32,707 bases of DNA, from positions 1 through 32,707 of the forward strand of contig CAZJPG010000018.1 of assembly GCA_964547855.1 (NCBI GenBank), given 5' to 3'. A program made the translations under genes and the position numbers. The notes below the pieces were generated by a model. It was not told the DNA's origin. It ran no database searches and saw only the letters and a list, made by a program, of their open reading frames with translations. Positions 6,602-14,692 of the stretch are shown here, piece by piece (within the stretch, counting starts at the first letter, position 1; each line of letters starts with the position of its first letter). The DNA is from JBAZHE01 sp964547855. GTDB taxonomy: Bacteria; Patescibacteriota; Patescibacteriia; Patescibacteriales; WJLG01.

Positions 6602-7333
6602 TTAGATGGCCTGGCCTAATATTTCTTTGGATGTATTCAGTGATGATAATGACTTAAAGCCGTTGGCGGTCGATAATATTGGCAATGGCAATTGATTATC
6701 TATCGCCCTGGAGATCAGTCGAGATAAAAAATCAGTGAATGAGGTTTTTTGTTTGTTTGGAATTATCTTTGATACCGAGTCGACTTCTTTGTCTTCCTTT
6801 TCTTTGTTTGGCGTTCCGAATATTTGAGCCACTACAATTGTGTTTTCGCCTTGGTATGGTCCTTCTATTACGGCCACGCCTATGTCTTCATATTTATCGT
6901 TTAATATGTTTTTCAGATGAGAAGGGGAGTTGCGCCAAGCCTTTAACACTCCTTCACTAGTCGCAAAATCGATGGCTAGGTTTTCACCGACAATGGAGTA
7001 TTCATAATTTTCATCGCGGACCCAGGCCGAAAAACTTCTACCGTTTATACTATGGCTAAAATCACCAGTTATAATGATCGCGGCGGCCTTGGCCTTGGCC
7101 GCGGCTGTGAGTTTATCGTTTACTGACAAAGTCGGCAACCCAGAAGATGTCCTTTCGATGTTGGTCAGCTCGACTATTTTTTCTTCGGTTATGGTCGATA
7201 GATGAGCCGTTTTAGGCAATAAAAAAACCCCAACCATGATGACGATGAGGGCGTTTGCTCGGATTTTTTTATCCATTATAAGCCAAGAATAAAAAATGCC
7301 GGCACGAGGGCGATTGTATTCGAAAATAGTCAT
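6602..7333 (-). CDS. CAP-domain (SCP/YkwD-like) secreted or anchored protein
   Basis: The 243-residue minus-strand protein has an N-terminal hydrophobic segment (about 27-40), probably a signal peptide or anchor, and a CAP domain at about 50-172. CAP cavity residues are visible: His94 (FSH), Glu117 (GENLA) and His139 (SPSHLKN), along with the typical N-terminal LTNIERTSSGLPTLS helix. A low-complexity Lys/Glu linker and a second weakly hydrophobic C-terminal tail follow. Bacterial CAP proteins of the YkwD type are extracellular and of mostly unknown activity. The ATG at 7333 lies about 39 nt from the predicted transcription start. An internal ATG at 7276 gives a cleaner signal peptide (MDKKIRANALIV) and could be the true start. 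It is divergent from the DUF4012 gene. Confidence 0.85.
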   Translation of the reverse strand: MTIFEYNRPRAGIFYSWLIMDKKIRANALIVIMVGVFLLPKTAHLSTITEEKIVELTNIERTSSGLPTLSVNDKLTAAAKAKAAAIIITGDFSHSINGRSFSAWVRDENYEYSIVGENLAIDFATSEGVLKAWRNSPSHLKNILNDKYEDIGVAVIEGPYQGENTIVVAQIFGTPNKEKEDKEVDSVSKIIPNKQKTSFTDFLSRLISRAIDNQLPLPILSTANGFKSLSSLNTSKEILGQAI

Positions 7334-7378
7334 TTTTATTTTTGTTTTTTGGCGGCCTTTTTTGAGCCATCCTTTAAT

Positions 7379-7407
7379 ATTATATCATTATTATTTAAGC
7401 TCGTCAA
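7379..7407 (-). promoter_or_regulatory. Near-consensus promoter of the CAP gene
   Basis: Read on the minus strand: TTGACG (7407-7402), a 17-bp spacer and TATAAT (7384-7379), with an extended -10 TGA at 7387-7385. It is back to back with the DUF4012 promoter. Confidence 0.7.
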
Positions 7408-7414
7408 TATTAAA

Positions 7415-7444
7415 TTGTTAAAAAGATGGCTAAGGTGGTATAAT
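7415..7444 (+). promoter_or_regulatory. Promoter of the DUF4012-mreB pair
   Basis: TTGTTA (7415-7420), an 18-bp spacer and TATAAT (7439-7444), with an extended -10 TG at 7436-7437. The leader to the ATG at 7475 is about 24 nt with no Shine-Dalgarno. Its -35 is only 7 bp from the -35 of the divergent CAP promoter. Confidence 0.65.
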
Positions 7445-7474
7445 TTATAAACACCAAAAACTCATTAAAACAAT

Positions 7475-9487
7475 ATGTTCGGCAGAAAAAAACATAAAAA
7501 GATCGATTTTTTGACTGGGCATGAGAAGATCGAGAGCTTGATAGAGCACCTACATCTTCATCGGAAAAAGAGGAAAAATTGGTTAAAATTTATCATTAAG
7601 ACCATTGTTTGGTTAATAGTGGCTTGTTTAGCGTTGTCTTTGATCTTTGGTGGTTATATGGCTTGGCATTATCGTGGTGTGTATGGCTTAGTGATCTCTG
7701 GCAAAGACAGTCTGGAAAGATCTTTTTTGTCAGCCAAGGATCAGAACTTCGATCAAATGTTGGAGGATTCTCAAGCTGCCGAATCATACTTTTCCGGATT
7801 GCTAGAAGACATTAAGGAATTGCGCAGCAATTTTTTATTAAAGAGAATTAAATTAGCTGATAATGAGTTATCTGATTTAGAGCATTTGTCGCGCGCTTTG
7901 AGTTTGGTGAGTAAATCGATGGAGAGGGCTGCGCTGATCGGCCAAGAATTCAAAAATGTCATGTCCGGACAGAAGGGGCAGAATTTTACGGAATTCTCTC
8001 GCGAGGAAAAGCAGCGCTTGCTTAAGACGATGTATGAGTCGGGCCCAGAGATAAACGGAGTCAAAGCTAATTTGGAGTTAGCCTTATTAGAAATGGATCA
8101 AATGCAGGGGAAGGGAATACTTTCGCCCTTAAAAGGCAAGATAGGGGAGGCTAGAGATAAGATAGAATCGACATCTGAATTCTTGGGCCAGATTTCCTTG
8201 GCCTCCGAGCTTTTGCCAGAGATATCCGGATATCCGCAAAAATCTGATTTCTTAGTTCTTTTTCAAAACAGCGATGAGCTTAGGCCGACCGGTGGTTTTC
8301 TTGGCACGTATGGAATACTTGAAACCGACACCGGAGATATAGTTCGTTTCGATACCCATGACATATATCATATGGATATGCCGCTGGAGGCGACTAAGAA
8401 ATTCAATGTCACCCCACCCGATCCGATCAAGTTTTACTTGAACAATAAATGGTATATGCGCGATTCTAATTGGTCGCCTGACTGGCCGACATCGGCTAAG
8501 GAGATATTAAGTTTTTATAAAAAGGAAAACGATCTGCTTCCTCCTAAGGATCAGATAAATGATTTTAATGGCGATTTTAATGGTGTTATCGGTATTACTC
8601 CTGACTTGGTTAAAACTTTATTGGCTATCATCGGACCAGTAACTGTTGCTGGCGAGACTTATGATCAGAATAACTTCACTTCATTGTTGGAATATAAAGT
8701 GGAGCAAGATTATGTAAATCAAGACATTTCTTCTTGGGAAAGAAAAGAGGTCATTGGCGATATTTTAGAGCAGATAAAGATCAAGCTTTTTGATTTGCCT
8801 TATTCCAATTGGCAGTATGCCTTTGAGAGGCTTTCTGAATCCGCTGCTCGTCGCGACTTACAAGTTTATTTCAAGGATGATTATTTGAACGGCTTGGCTA
8901 AGGAAATGGGGTTTGGCGGAGAGATCAAGCAGACCGATGGAGATTATTGGTTGGCCGTCGATGCTAATTTAGGTGCCCGTAAAAGTGATGCGGTAGTGGT
9001 TAAGACGGCTAAATACGAAGTGCATCGTGGCGTGGATGGTCTTTATGCTAAATTGACTCTGAATTATTCTCATGGCGGGAAAATCGATTGGCGTACAGAT
9101 GATTACAAAACTTATACTCGTGTTTATGCACCAGCTGGCAGCCGCTTGATCAAAATAACGGGCATGAACAAGGGTAAAGCCGAGGTTGGGGAAGAAAATG
9201 GCAAAGCCGTGTTCGGTGGGTTTTTCGTTATCAAAGCTGGTTCTAGCGGCAGTGCTGTCTTTGAATATAAGTTACCACAGTCTATAGAGGAAAAGATAAA
9301 AAATGGCCAATATAAGTTGTATATACAAAAACAAGCCGGAAGTCGTTTAAATAAGGTGGAAGTTGACTTTGATGCCGGTAATGCGATAGAATCCTATGAT
9401 CCGGTAAATGCCGAATTGAAAGGACAGAATAGTATCGTTTGGTCAACTGACCTTTCTTCTGACAGAAATTTTTTGATTAATTTTTAA
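7475..9487 (+). CDS. DUF4012-domain membrane-anchored surface protein
   Basis: This 670-residue protein has a very basic cytoplasmic N-terminus, one hydrophobic helix at about 40-64, a helical and probably coiled-coil region to about 240, and then a large extracytoplasmic DUF4012 domain. The signature FQNSDELRPTGGF sits near residue 265. The C-terminus is beta-rich. DUF4012 proteins are common in CPR bacteria and Actinobacteria and are thought to act at the cell surface; their biochemical role is not established. The stop is only 9 nt before the mreB start, so the two are almost certainly co-transcribed. This suggests a link with wall or shape control (inference). Confidence 0.88.
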   Translation: MFGRKKHKKIDFLTGHEKIESLIEHLHLHRKKRKNWLKFIIKTIVWLIVACLALSLIFGGYMAWHYRGVYGLVISGKDSLERSFLSAKDQNFDQMLEDSQAAESYFSGLLEDIKELRSNFLLKRIKLADNELSDLEHLSRALSLVSKSMERAALIGQEFKNVMSGQKGQNFTEFSREEKQRLLKTMYESGPEINGVKANLELALLEMDQMQGKGILSPLKGKIGEARDKIESTSEFLGQISLASELLPEISGYPQKSDFLVLFQNSDELRPTGGFLGTYGILETDTGDIVRFDTHDIYHMDMPLEATKKFNVTPPDPIKFYLNNKWYMRDSNWSPDWPTSAKEILSFYKKENDLLPPKDQINDFNGDFNGVIGITPDLVKTLLAIIGPVTVAGETYDQNNFTSLLEYKVEQDYVNQDISSWERKEVIGDILEQIKIKLFDLPYSNWQYAFERLSESAARRDLQVYFKDDYLNGLAKEMGFGGEIKQTDGDYWLAVDANLGARKSDAVVVKTAKYEVHRGVDGLYAKLTLNYSHGGKIDWRTDDYKTYTRVYAPAGSRLIKITGMNKGKAEVGEENGKAVFGGFFVIKAGSSGSAVFEYKLPQSIEEKIKNGQYKLYIQKQAGSRLNKVEVDFDAGNAIESYDPVNAELKGQNSIVWSTDLSSDRNFLINF

Positions 9488-9496
9488 ATATAAACA

Positions 9497-10504
9497 GTGT
9501 TCGTAAAAAGCATTGGCATCGACTTGGGAACGACTTCGACCCTTGTACACTTGCCTAAAAAAGGAATAGTTATCAATGAACCATCAGTTGTGGCCGTCGC
9601 TATGGACGATCGCAAGATTTTAGCCGTGGGTAATGAAGCAAAGGAAATGCTTGGTCGCACCCCGGACACGATCATCGCTGTTAAGCCATTGAAAGATGGA
9701 GTTATAGCCGACTACCGCACTACCGAGGCGATGTTGCGTTATTTTATCAATAAGACCATAGGAAATTTTCGTATCTTCCGCCCTGAGGTAATGGTGGCTG
9801 TCCCTGCTGGTATATCTTCTACTGAACGTCGCGCTGTTATTGAGGCTACCATTAGCGCTGGAGCTAAGGCGGCCTATATAATAAAAGAACCGATCGCCGC
9901 GGCCATTGGTGCCGACATACCGATCGGTTCATCGTCTGGACACATGATCATTGATATTGGCGGTGGCACGGCCGAGATGGCGGTCATATCCCTCGGTGGG
10001 ATCGTGTCGGTCAATTCAGTCAAGATCGGTGGCAACAAATTCGATGCCGCGATTATCGAGCATACTCGACGCAAATACAATTTGTCTATTGGAGAGAGGA
10101 CCGCCGAAGAGATTAAAATAAACGTCGGCTCTGTGCTTTATTTGAAGAATAAGTTGAATATGGAAGTTCGCGGACGCGACGTCGTGACTGGTTTGCCAAG
10201 AAGTATAAATGTTATATCCGATGATGTGACGGAAGCGATTCAAAACGAACTCGAGGGCATAATCGCCGCCGTAAAGAAGACTCTTAATGAGACATCTCCG
10301 GAGCTCGCTGCCGATATAATGGATAAGGGTATTGTTATGTCTGGTGGCAGTTCTCAACTTCGCAATGTCGATCAACTCGTCTCCCGCACTATTGGCGTGC
10401 CGGTCTATGTGGCCGATGAGCCGGTTCTTTGCGTAGCTAAAGGCACTGGTATCGCCTTGGACAATCTTGATTCATATAAGCGTTCTATTTTGGCAACAAA
10501 ATAA
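9497..10504 (+). CDS. mreB: Rod-shape-determining actin-like protein MreB
   Basis: MreB is a bacterial actin that polymerises on the inner face of the membrane and positions the elongation wall-synthesis machinery. The 335-residue protein shows the actin-ATPase motifs: phosphate 1 GIDLGTTSTLV (residues 7-17), INEPSVVAV, phosphate 2 DIGGGTAEMAVISLGG near 152, and the adenosine motif GIVMSGGSSQLRN near 280. The family-typical IKEPIAAAIGA is also present. The start is GTG at 9497; an in-frame stop lies two codons upstream, so no earlier start is possible. There is no Shine-Dalgarno, which suggests coupling to the preceding DUF4012 gene. Length and motifs are fully normal. mreC and mreD are not adjacent. 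Confidence 0.95.
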   Translation: MFVKSIGIDLGTTSTLVHLPKKGIVINEPSVVAVAMDDRKILAVGNEAKEMLGRTPDTIIAVKPLKDGVIADYRTTEAMLRYFINKTIGNFRIFRPEVMVAVPAGISSTERRAVIEATISAGAKAAYIIKEPIAAAIGADIPIGSSSGHMIIDIGGGTAEMAVISLGGIVSVNSVKIGGNKFDAAIIEHTRRKYNLSIGERTAEEIKINVGSVLYLKNKLNMEVRGRDVVTGLPRSINVISDDVTEAIQNELEGIIAAVKKTLNETSPELAADIMDKGIVMSGGSSQLRNVDQLVSRTIGVPVYVADEPVLCVAKGTGIALDNLDSYKRSILATK

Positions 10505-10532
10505 TTAAAGATAAACTGACAGTAGGGAAAAT

Positions 10533-10541
10533 TGATATTTT
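10533..10541 (+). promoter_or_regulatory. Extended -10 box giving a leaderless transcript
   Basis: TGATATTTT (TG at 10533-10534, hexamer 10536-10541) ends 6 nt before the ATG at 10548. Transcription would therefore start at or within a base of the start codon. No clear -35 is visible. Confidence 0.45.
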
Positions 10542-10547
10542 TTCATT

Positions 10548-11864
10548 ATGATAATCGGTATAGACGCTTCGCGCGCCAATCGTGAGCATAAGACCGGTAC
10601 AGAATGGTACTCATATTATCTCATAAAGTATTTCGCTCAATTCGACGCCGAAAATCAATACATACTTTATTCTGACTCGCCATTACAGGGAGGTCTTTTG
10701 GACTTGACTCGCGTCGGCATAGACAATGAAAACAATAAAGAGGATCCGGTTTATGATGACAAGGGCTATCAGATCATAAAAAGCCCGCATAATAATTTTC
10801 GTGGCGATGTTTTGCGCTGGCCAGTCCCTTATCTTTGGACGCTGGGACGCCTTTCTTTGGAAATGATTCTCCATAAACCTGACCTTTTATTCGTTCCGGC
10901 ACATGGTTTGCCATTGATTAGACCTAAATATACCATCAACACTATTCACGACGTGTCCTTCAGGGAAGAAGGTTCTAGTTATATATTTGAGAAGAAAAAG
11001 CTTGGACCAAAGACTAGCCGTATTGGTCGCAAGATAATGAATTGGTTGGTCAAGGCTATGACCGGCGGTAAGTATGGAGCCAATGCCTTCGATTATTTAG
11101 ATTGGTCAACAACTTATTCGTTGAGGCATTCGGATAAAATAATTACAGTCTCTAATTATAGTCGTGATCAGATACTTAAAACATATAGATGCGACCATGA
11201 TGACATCTGTCGCAGTAATAAGATAAAAGTCATACATAACGGCTTCAATGATCTTATCTATAAAAAGATCGATGATCAGGAAAAGATCGCTGCTGTGCTC
11301 AAAAAATATGGCATAGAAGGTTCGTATTTGTTATACACTGGAAGATTGGAGAGAAAGAAAAATACGCCCTTTTTGATCGAGGCATTCGCCAAGGCAAAGG
11401 CAGGGCATCGCGACATAGTGGAGAAGTTAGTTTTGGTCGGTGACGCCAGCTTTGGTTATGATGAGGTTAAATATTTAACACATCAATATGGATTGTCGTC
11501 GGAAGTTATAACGACTGGCTGGGTGCCAGAGTCGGATATGCCATACATAGTCAACGGCGCCAGTGCTTTCATCTTTCCTTCGATTCATGAAGGCTTTGGC
11601 ATTCCAGTTTTGCAGGCTATGAATTGTGGTATTCCAGTACTTCTTTCTGATATACCGGTTTTGCGGGAGATCGTGGGTGATGCTGGTTTTTTCTTTGATC
11701 CTTACAATAAAGAGCAAGCCGCCGATACCATAGCCAAACTGCTATTGGACAATGAATTGAAGAATAATTTAGCTAATAAGGGGTTAAAAAGAGTGGAGGA
11801 GTTTTCTTGGGAGAAATGTGCCAGGGAGACTTTAAAGGTGCTGAAGGATACGGCTGGTATTTGA
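10548..11864 (+). CDS. Glycosyltransferase family 4 (group 1)
   Basis: A 438-residue GT-B fold glycosyltransferase that transfers a sugar from a nucleotide donor to a surface glycan acceptor. The N-terminal Rossmann half begins MIIGIDASRANREHKTGTEW, a form common in the mannosyltransferase-like subgroup. The C-terminal donor-binding half has LLYTGRLERKKNTPFLIEAF near 262 and SIHEGFGIPVLQAMNCGIPVL near 350. The canonical EX7E motif reads E...Q here, because the second Glu is Gln. The start is ATG 10548, which an extended -10 places almost at +1. It lies 43 nt after mreB but probably has its own promoter. Sugar donor and acceptor cannot be assigned. Confidence 0.9.
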   Translation: MIIGIDASRANREHKTGTEWYSYYLIKYFAQFDAENQYILYSDSPLQGGLLDLTRVGIDNENNKEDPVYDDKGYQIIKSPHNNFRGDVLRWPVPYLWTLGRLSLEMILHKPDLLFVPAHGLPLIRPKYTINTIHDVSFREEGSSYIFEKKKLGPKTSRIGRKIMNWLVKAMTGGKYGANAFDYLDWSTTYSLRHSDKIITVSNYSRDQILKTYRCDHDDICRSNKIKVIHNGFNDLIYKKIDDQEKIAAVLKKYGIEGSYLLYTGRLERKKNTPFLIEAFAKAKAGHRDIVEKLVLVGDASFGYDEVKYLTHQYGLSSEVITTGWVPESDMPYIVNGASAFIFPSIHEGFGIPVLQAMNCGIPVLLSDIPVLREIVGDAGFFFDPYNKEQAADTIAKLLLDNELKNNLANKGLKRVEEFSWEKCARETLKVLKDTAGI

Positions 11865-11889
11865 CAAAAATAACTTATCATTGTAATGT
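11861..11889 (+). promoter_or_regulatory. Consensus -35 promoter ahead of the receiver gene
   Basis: A perfect TTGACA (11861-11866) overlaps the stop codon of the glycosyltransferase gene. The -10 candidates are TGTAAT (11882-11887, 15-bp spacer) or TAATGT (11884-11889, 17-bp spacer). Transcription would begin at about 11894-11896, inside the terminator-like hairpin at 11893. Confidence 0.5.
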
Positions 11890-11892
11890 ATG

Positions 11893-11925
11893 ACCGATGC
11901 TCAAAACGAGCGTCGGTGTTTTTAA
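11893..11925 (+). terminator. Terminator or attenuator upstream of the receiver gene
   Basis: The 10-bp stem accgatgctc (11893-11902) and gagcgtcggt (11908-11917) has one wobble pair and is followed by a T5 run. It ends the glycosyltransferase transcript. It also lies immediately downstream of the TTGACA promoter, so it may limit transcription into the receiver gene. Confidence 0.8.
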
Positions 11926-11949
11926 AATCATCAATATAAGGGGGCTATA

Positions 11950-12339
11950 TTGGATAATTGTAAGGGGAAAATTTTGGTGGTCGATGATGATGATCTTTTG
12001 ATTGATTTTTATAAGAATCTTCTTCCTAGAGATATTCCTGATTATGATTTTATCTTCGCCGAATCCTTAGAAGAGGCTAAAAAATCAATAGCCGGCTTGA
12101 TCGGTTCAATTAAGCTTTGCGTAGTCGATGGTTGCCTTCCTGATGGTTTTGGTCCGTCCTTGGTCGATTTTCTAAGGATGATGGGTTTTAAGGGGAGAAG
12201 CATATTGGTAACCGGCGGTTTCGGAAATGGGGCTGCGAGCATGTCTCTTGCATGTCTTGATAATATCGATGTCCTTTTTAAAAAACCAGCGTCTTTAGGG
12301 GTCTTAATTTTGACCATAAAAGGGTTGCTAACTAATTGA
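11950..12339 (+). CDS. Stand-alone response-regulator receiver domain
   Basis: A 129-residue CheY-like receiver domain with no output domain. The acidic pocket is Asp12-Asp15 (VVDDDD), the phospho-acceptor is Asp60 (VVDGCLPDG), the switch Thr is Thr88 (LVTGG), and the conserved Lys lies in the KKP motif (Lys112). All catalytic residues are present, so it should accept phosphate from a histidine kinase and signal by protein contact. The usual aromatic switch residue of the beta5 strand appears as Leu/Phe in DVLFKKP. The start is TTG at 11950 behind an aaggggg Shine-Dalgarno. No kinase is in the window. The gene is bracketed by two terminators (11893 and 12355), so it is a separately controlled unit. 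Confidence 0.88.
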   Translation: MDNCKGKILVVDDDDLLIDFYKNLLPRDIPDYDFIFAESLEEAKKSIAGLIGSIKLCVVDGCLPDGFGPSLVDFLRMMGFKGRSILVTGGFGNGAASMSLACLDNIDVLFKKPASLGVLILTIKGLLTN

Positions 12340-12354
12340 TCGTTGATGAATTTT

Positions 12355-12383
12355 AGGGTGGTGCACATACCGCCCTTTTTTAT
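12355..12383 (+). terminator. Intrinsic terminator after the receiver gene
   Basis: The 8-bp stem agggtggt (12355-12362) and accgccct (12369-12376) has one wobble pair and a 6-nt loop, followed by a T-run. Confidence 0.8.
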
Positions 12384-12413
12384 TTGGTTTTTTGGGCTTT
12401 TATATGATATAAT
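12384..12413 (+). promoter_or_regulatory. Promoter of the subtilisin-like protease gene
   Basis: TTGGTT (12384-12389), an 18-bp spacer and TATAAT (12408-12413), with an extended -10 TG at 12405-12406. The hexamer ends 11 nt before the ATG at 12425, so the leader is only about 4-5 nt and cannot hold a Shine-Dalgarno. Confidence 0.6.
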
Positions 12414-12424
12414 CAGCTTAAGAT

Positions 12425-14644
12425 ATGAAAAATAAACACCTTTTGAATTGTTTAGGCCTTTCATTGTTTTTTTTGGCTTTCTTTGGCCTATTTACCTCTT
12501 CGGCTTTAGCTTCTGGGCAAGGGGAGATTTTAGTTAAGATGAAGGGTGTCGACGAGCCGTTTGTTAAGCCTATTGGCAATGATGAAAACCTGGAATCAGT
12601 CATGGATTATTGGCAAGATCAGCCAGAAGTCGAGTATGTCGAACCTAATTTTTCTTACCACGCTTCCGTGTTACCGAGCGATGATGAATACGATAAGCAA
12701 TGGTATTTAGAAAAGATCAGAGCCCCCTATGCCTGGGATAAGGTCAGGGAAACTCCCGATATAATTGTGGCTGTTATAGACTCTGGAATTCAAATAAGAC
12801 ATCCGGATCTTTATCCTAATATTTGGGTAAATGAGGACGAGTTCCCTGGCAACGGTAAAGACGATGATGGTAATGGTTTTATCGATGATTATAATGGGTG
12901 GGATTTTTTAGGGAATACTCCTGACCCTTCTCCGAAATTCGAAGAAGGATTTAATGAGTCCGGTGTAGTTCATGGGACGTTAGTGGCTGGTATAATTGGC
13001 GCTGTCGGTAATAATGGTAGCGGAGTGGCTGGTGTGTCTTGGAATGTGAAGATAATGCCTTTGCGAGTATTGGATGATAAAGGTGAAGGGAGGACTAATG
13101 AGGTCGTTAGAGCCATAGATTACGCCATAGCTAATGGCGCCGACGTTATAAACTTTAGTTTTGTCGGATTCGATTATAGCCGTTCTCTATATGAAGCCAT
13201 TAAGCGTGCCCACGCCGCCGGAATTTTAATGGTCGCAGCGGCTGGGAATGAAAGTAATCAAGGCAATGGATATGATCTTAACGATACTCCTATGTACCCA
13301 GCTTGCAGCGAGGGTGATGAGAATATGGTGATCGGCGTGTCGGCTACTGATGCTGTGGACCAGAAGGCATATTTTTCTAGCTATGGGTATCGTTGTGTAG
13401 ATATTTCCGCCCCCGGCATTAGTTTTTACGGTCTTTCCGTGTATAAGCCGACAGAGAAGATCGGCTCTAGACCGTTCGATAAATATTTTTCAGGGTATTG
13501 GTCTGGGACGTCGATGGCCTCTCCTGTTGTGGCTGGTGTCATTGCTTTGGTCAATGGGTATAATCCAGGGCTTAAGTCCAGCGAGGTTAGAGATATAGTT
13601 TTGGCTAGTGCCGATAATATAGACAAATTGAACCCTTCCTATCTTGGACAAATAGGTTCTGGTAGGGTCAACGCTTTTTCAGCCGTTAATTTGGCTGAAA
13701 GGACCTTGAAGGATAGACAGAAAAAAATAGTGACCGCAGCTTACTCGTCTGGCGCTCCAGAGGTTAAAATTTTCGATCAATTCGGACAGGCCGCTAAAAC
13801 TTTTTCTCTTGGCAATTCCGATAAAGATCGGTCCGGATATTTTATAGCTGGCGGTGACTTGGATGGTGATCGCCGAGATGAGGTAGTGGTAGCCAATGGA
13901 GCCTCTAGTAAACCAGAAGTGAGTGTTTATGATCAGGAAGGTAAGTTGAGAAACAGCTTTTTGGCCTATGCACCACAATTCATGGGCGGTGTTAAAGTCG
14001 CTATCGGAGATATAGATGGCGATGGTCAGAATGAAATAATAACTGGGGCTGGACCTGGCGGCGGTCCGCACATTCGAGTGTTCGACAGAAACGGAAAAGT
14101 CAAAAGACAATTTTTTGCTTTAGATAAAAGTTTCCGTGGTGGTGTTTCTGTTGCGGCCGGAGATGTCGATGGCGACGGCAAGGATGAGATAGTCGTGGGG
14201 GTAGCATCAAAGGGTGCGCCTTTGGTCAAGGTCTTTGATGGCAATGGTTCGCTTAGGAGCCAGTTCTATGCCTATGATAGGAATTTTATGGGTGGAGTTA
14301 ATTTGTCGGTTGCCAACGTCATTAATGAAGCTGGCAGAAGCAGGGCAGAGATAATTACCTCTGCGTCTAAAGGAGGTGGTCCTCATATTAGAGTTTTTGA
14401 TCAGAGCGGTAATGTAAGGTCGCAATTTTTCGCTTACGACAAAGGTTTTCGCGGAGGTGTTTTGGTGGCGGCTGGTGATGTCGATGGTGATGGATTGTCC
14501 GATATTATAACTGGCGCCGGTCCCACAGGAGGTCCGCATATTCGAGCTTTTAAACCAGATGGAAGAATTATCTCGTCGTTCTATGCTTTTGATTCGTCTT
14601 TCTCTGGTGGAGTGAGCGTTGGGGTGGCGTCGGTCAGTAACTAG
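12425..14644 (+). CDS. Secreted subtilisin-like (S8) protease with C-terminal FG-GAP-type repeats
   Basis: The 739-residue preproprotein has a signal peptide (about 1-30, ending in SSALAS), a short propeptide-like region with EVEYVEPNFSYHA near 68-80 typical of S8 inhibitor tails, and a full S8 catalytic domain. The triad is Asp119 (VIDSGI), His183 (VHGTLVAG) and Ser363 (SGTSMASP), with oxyanion Asn275 (AAGN). From about residue 436 it has repeats of ~55 residues carrying calcium-binding-like DxDGD motifs (DLDGDRRDE, DIDGDGQNE, DVDGDGKDE, DVDGDGLSD) and GGPHIRVFD, which probably form a beta-propeller. It should act outside the cell, degrading proteins or processing surface proteins. It is a single-gene unit with a near-leaderless promoter. 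Substrate and attachment mode are unknown. Confidence 0.93.
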   Translation: MKNKHLLNCLGLSLFFLAFFGLFTSSALASGQGEILVKMKGVDEPFVKPIGNDENLESVMDYWQDQPEVEYVEPNFSYHASVLPSDDEYDKQWYLEKIRAPYAWDKVRETPDIIVAVIDSGIQIRHPDLYPNIWVNEDEFPGNGKDDDGNGFIDDYNGWDFLGNTPDPSPKFEEGFNESGVVHGTLVAGIIGAVGNNGSGVAGVSWNVKIMPLRVLDDKGEGRTNEVVRAIDYAIANGADVINFSFVGFDYSRSLYEAIKRAHAAGILMVAAAGNESNQGNGYDLNDTPMYPACSEGDENMVIGVSATDAVDQKAYFSSYGYRCVDISAPGISFYGLSVYKPTEKIGSRPFDKYFSGYWSGTSMASPVVAGVIALVNGYNPGLKSSEVRDIVLASADNIDKLNPSYLGQIGSGRVNAFSAVNLAERTLKDRQKKIVTAAYSSGAPEVKIFDQFGQAAKTFSLGNSDKDRSGYFIAGGDLDGDRRDEVVVANGASSKPEVSVYDQEGKLRNSFLAYAPQFMGGVKVAIGDIDGDGQNEIITGAGPGGGPHIRVFDRNGKVKRQFFALDKSFRGGVSVAAGDVDGDGKDEIVVGVASKGAPLVKVFDGNGSLRSQFYAYDRNFMGGVNLSVANVINEAGRSRAEIITSASKGGGPHIRVFDQSGNVRSQFFAYDKGFRGGVLVAAGDVDGDGLSDIITGAGPTGGPHIRAFKPDGRIISSFYAFDSSFSGGVSVGVASVSN
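13730..14641 (+). repeat. Repeats encoding FG-GAP-like propeller blades
   Basis: This region encodes about six tandem ~55-residue units in the protease C-terminus. Each has a DxDxDG-like loop, GAGPxGGPHIRVFD or a variant, a QFFAYD-type strand and an FRGGV turn. The fourth unit has lost its Asp-rich loop (ANVINEAGRSRAE instead). Conservation is at the protein level, with the DNA copies diverged, so this is not a recent expansion. Confidence 0.75.
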
Positions 14645-14692
14645 GGAGTTTAAAAAGATCGGTATTTTTTATTTTTTAACTTTTTTAATTGT

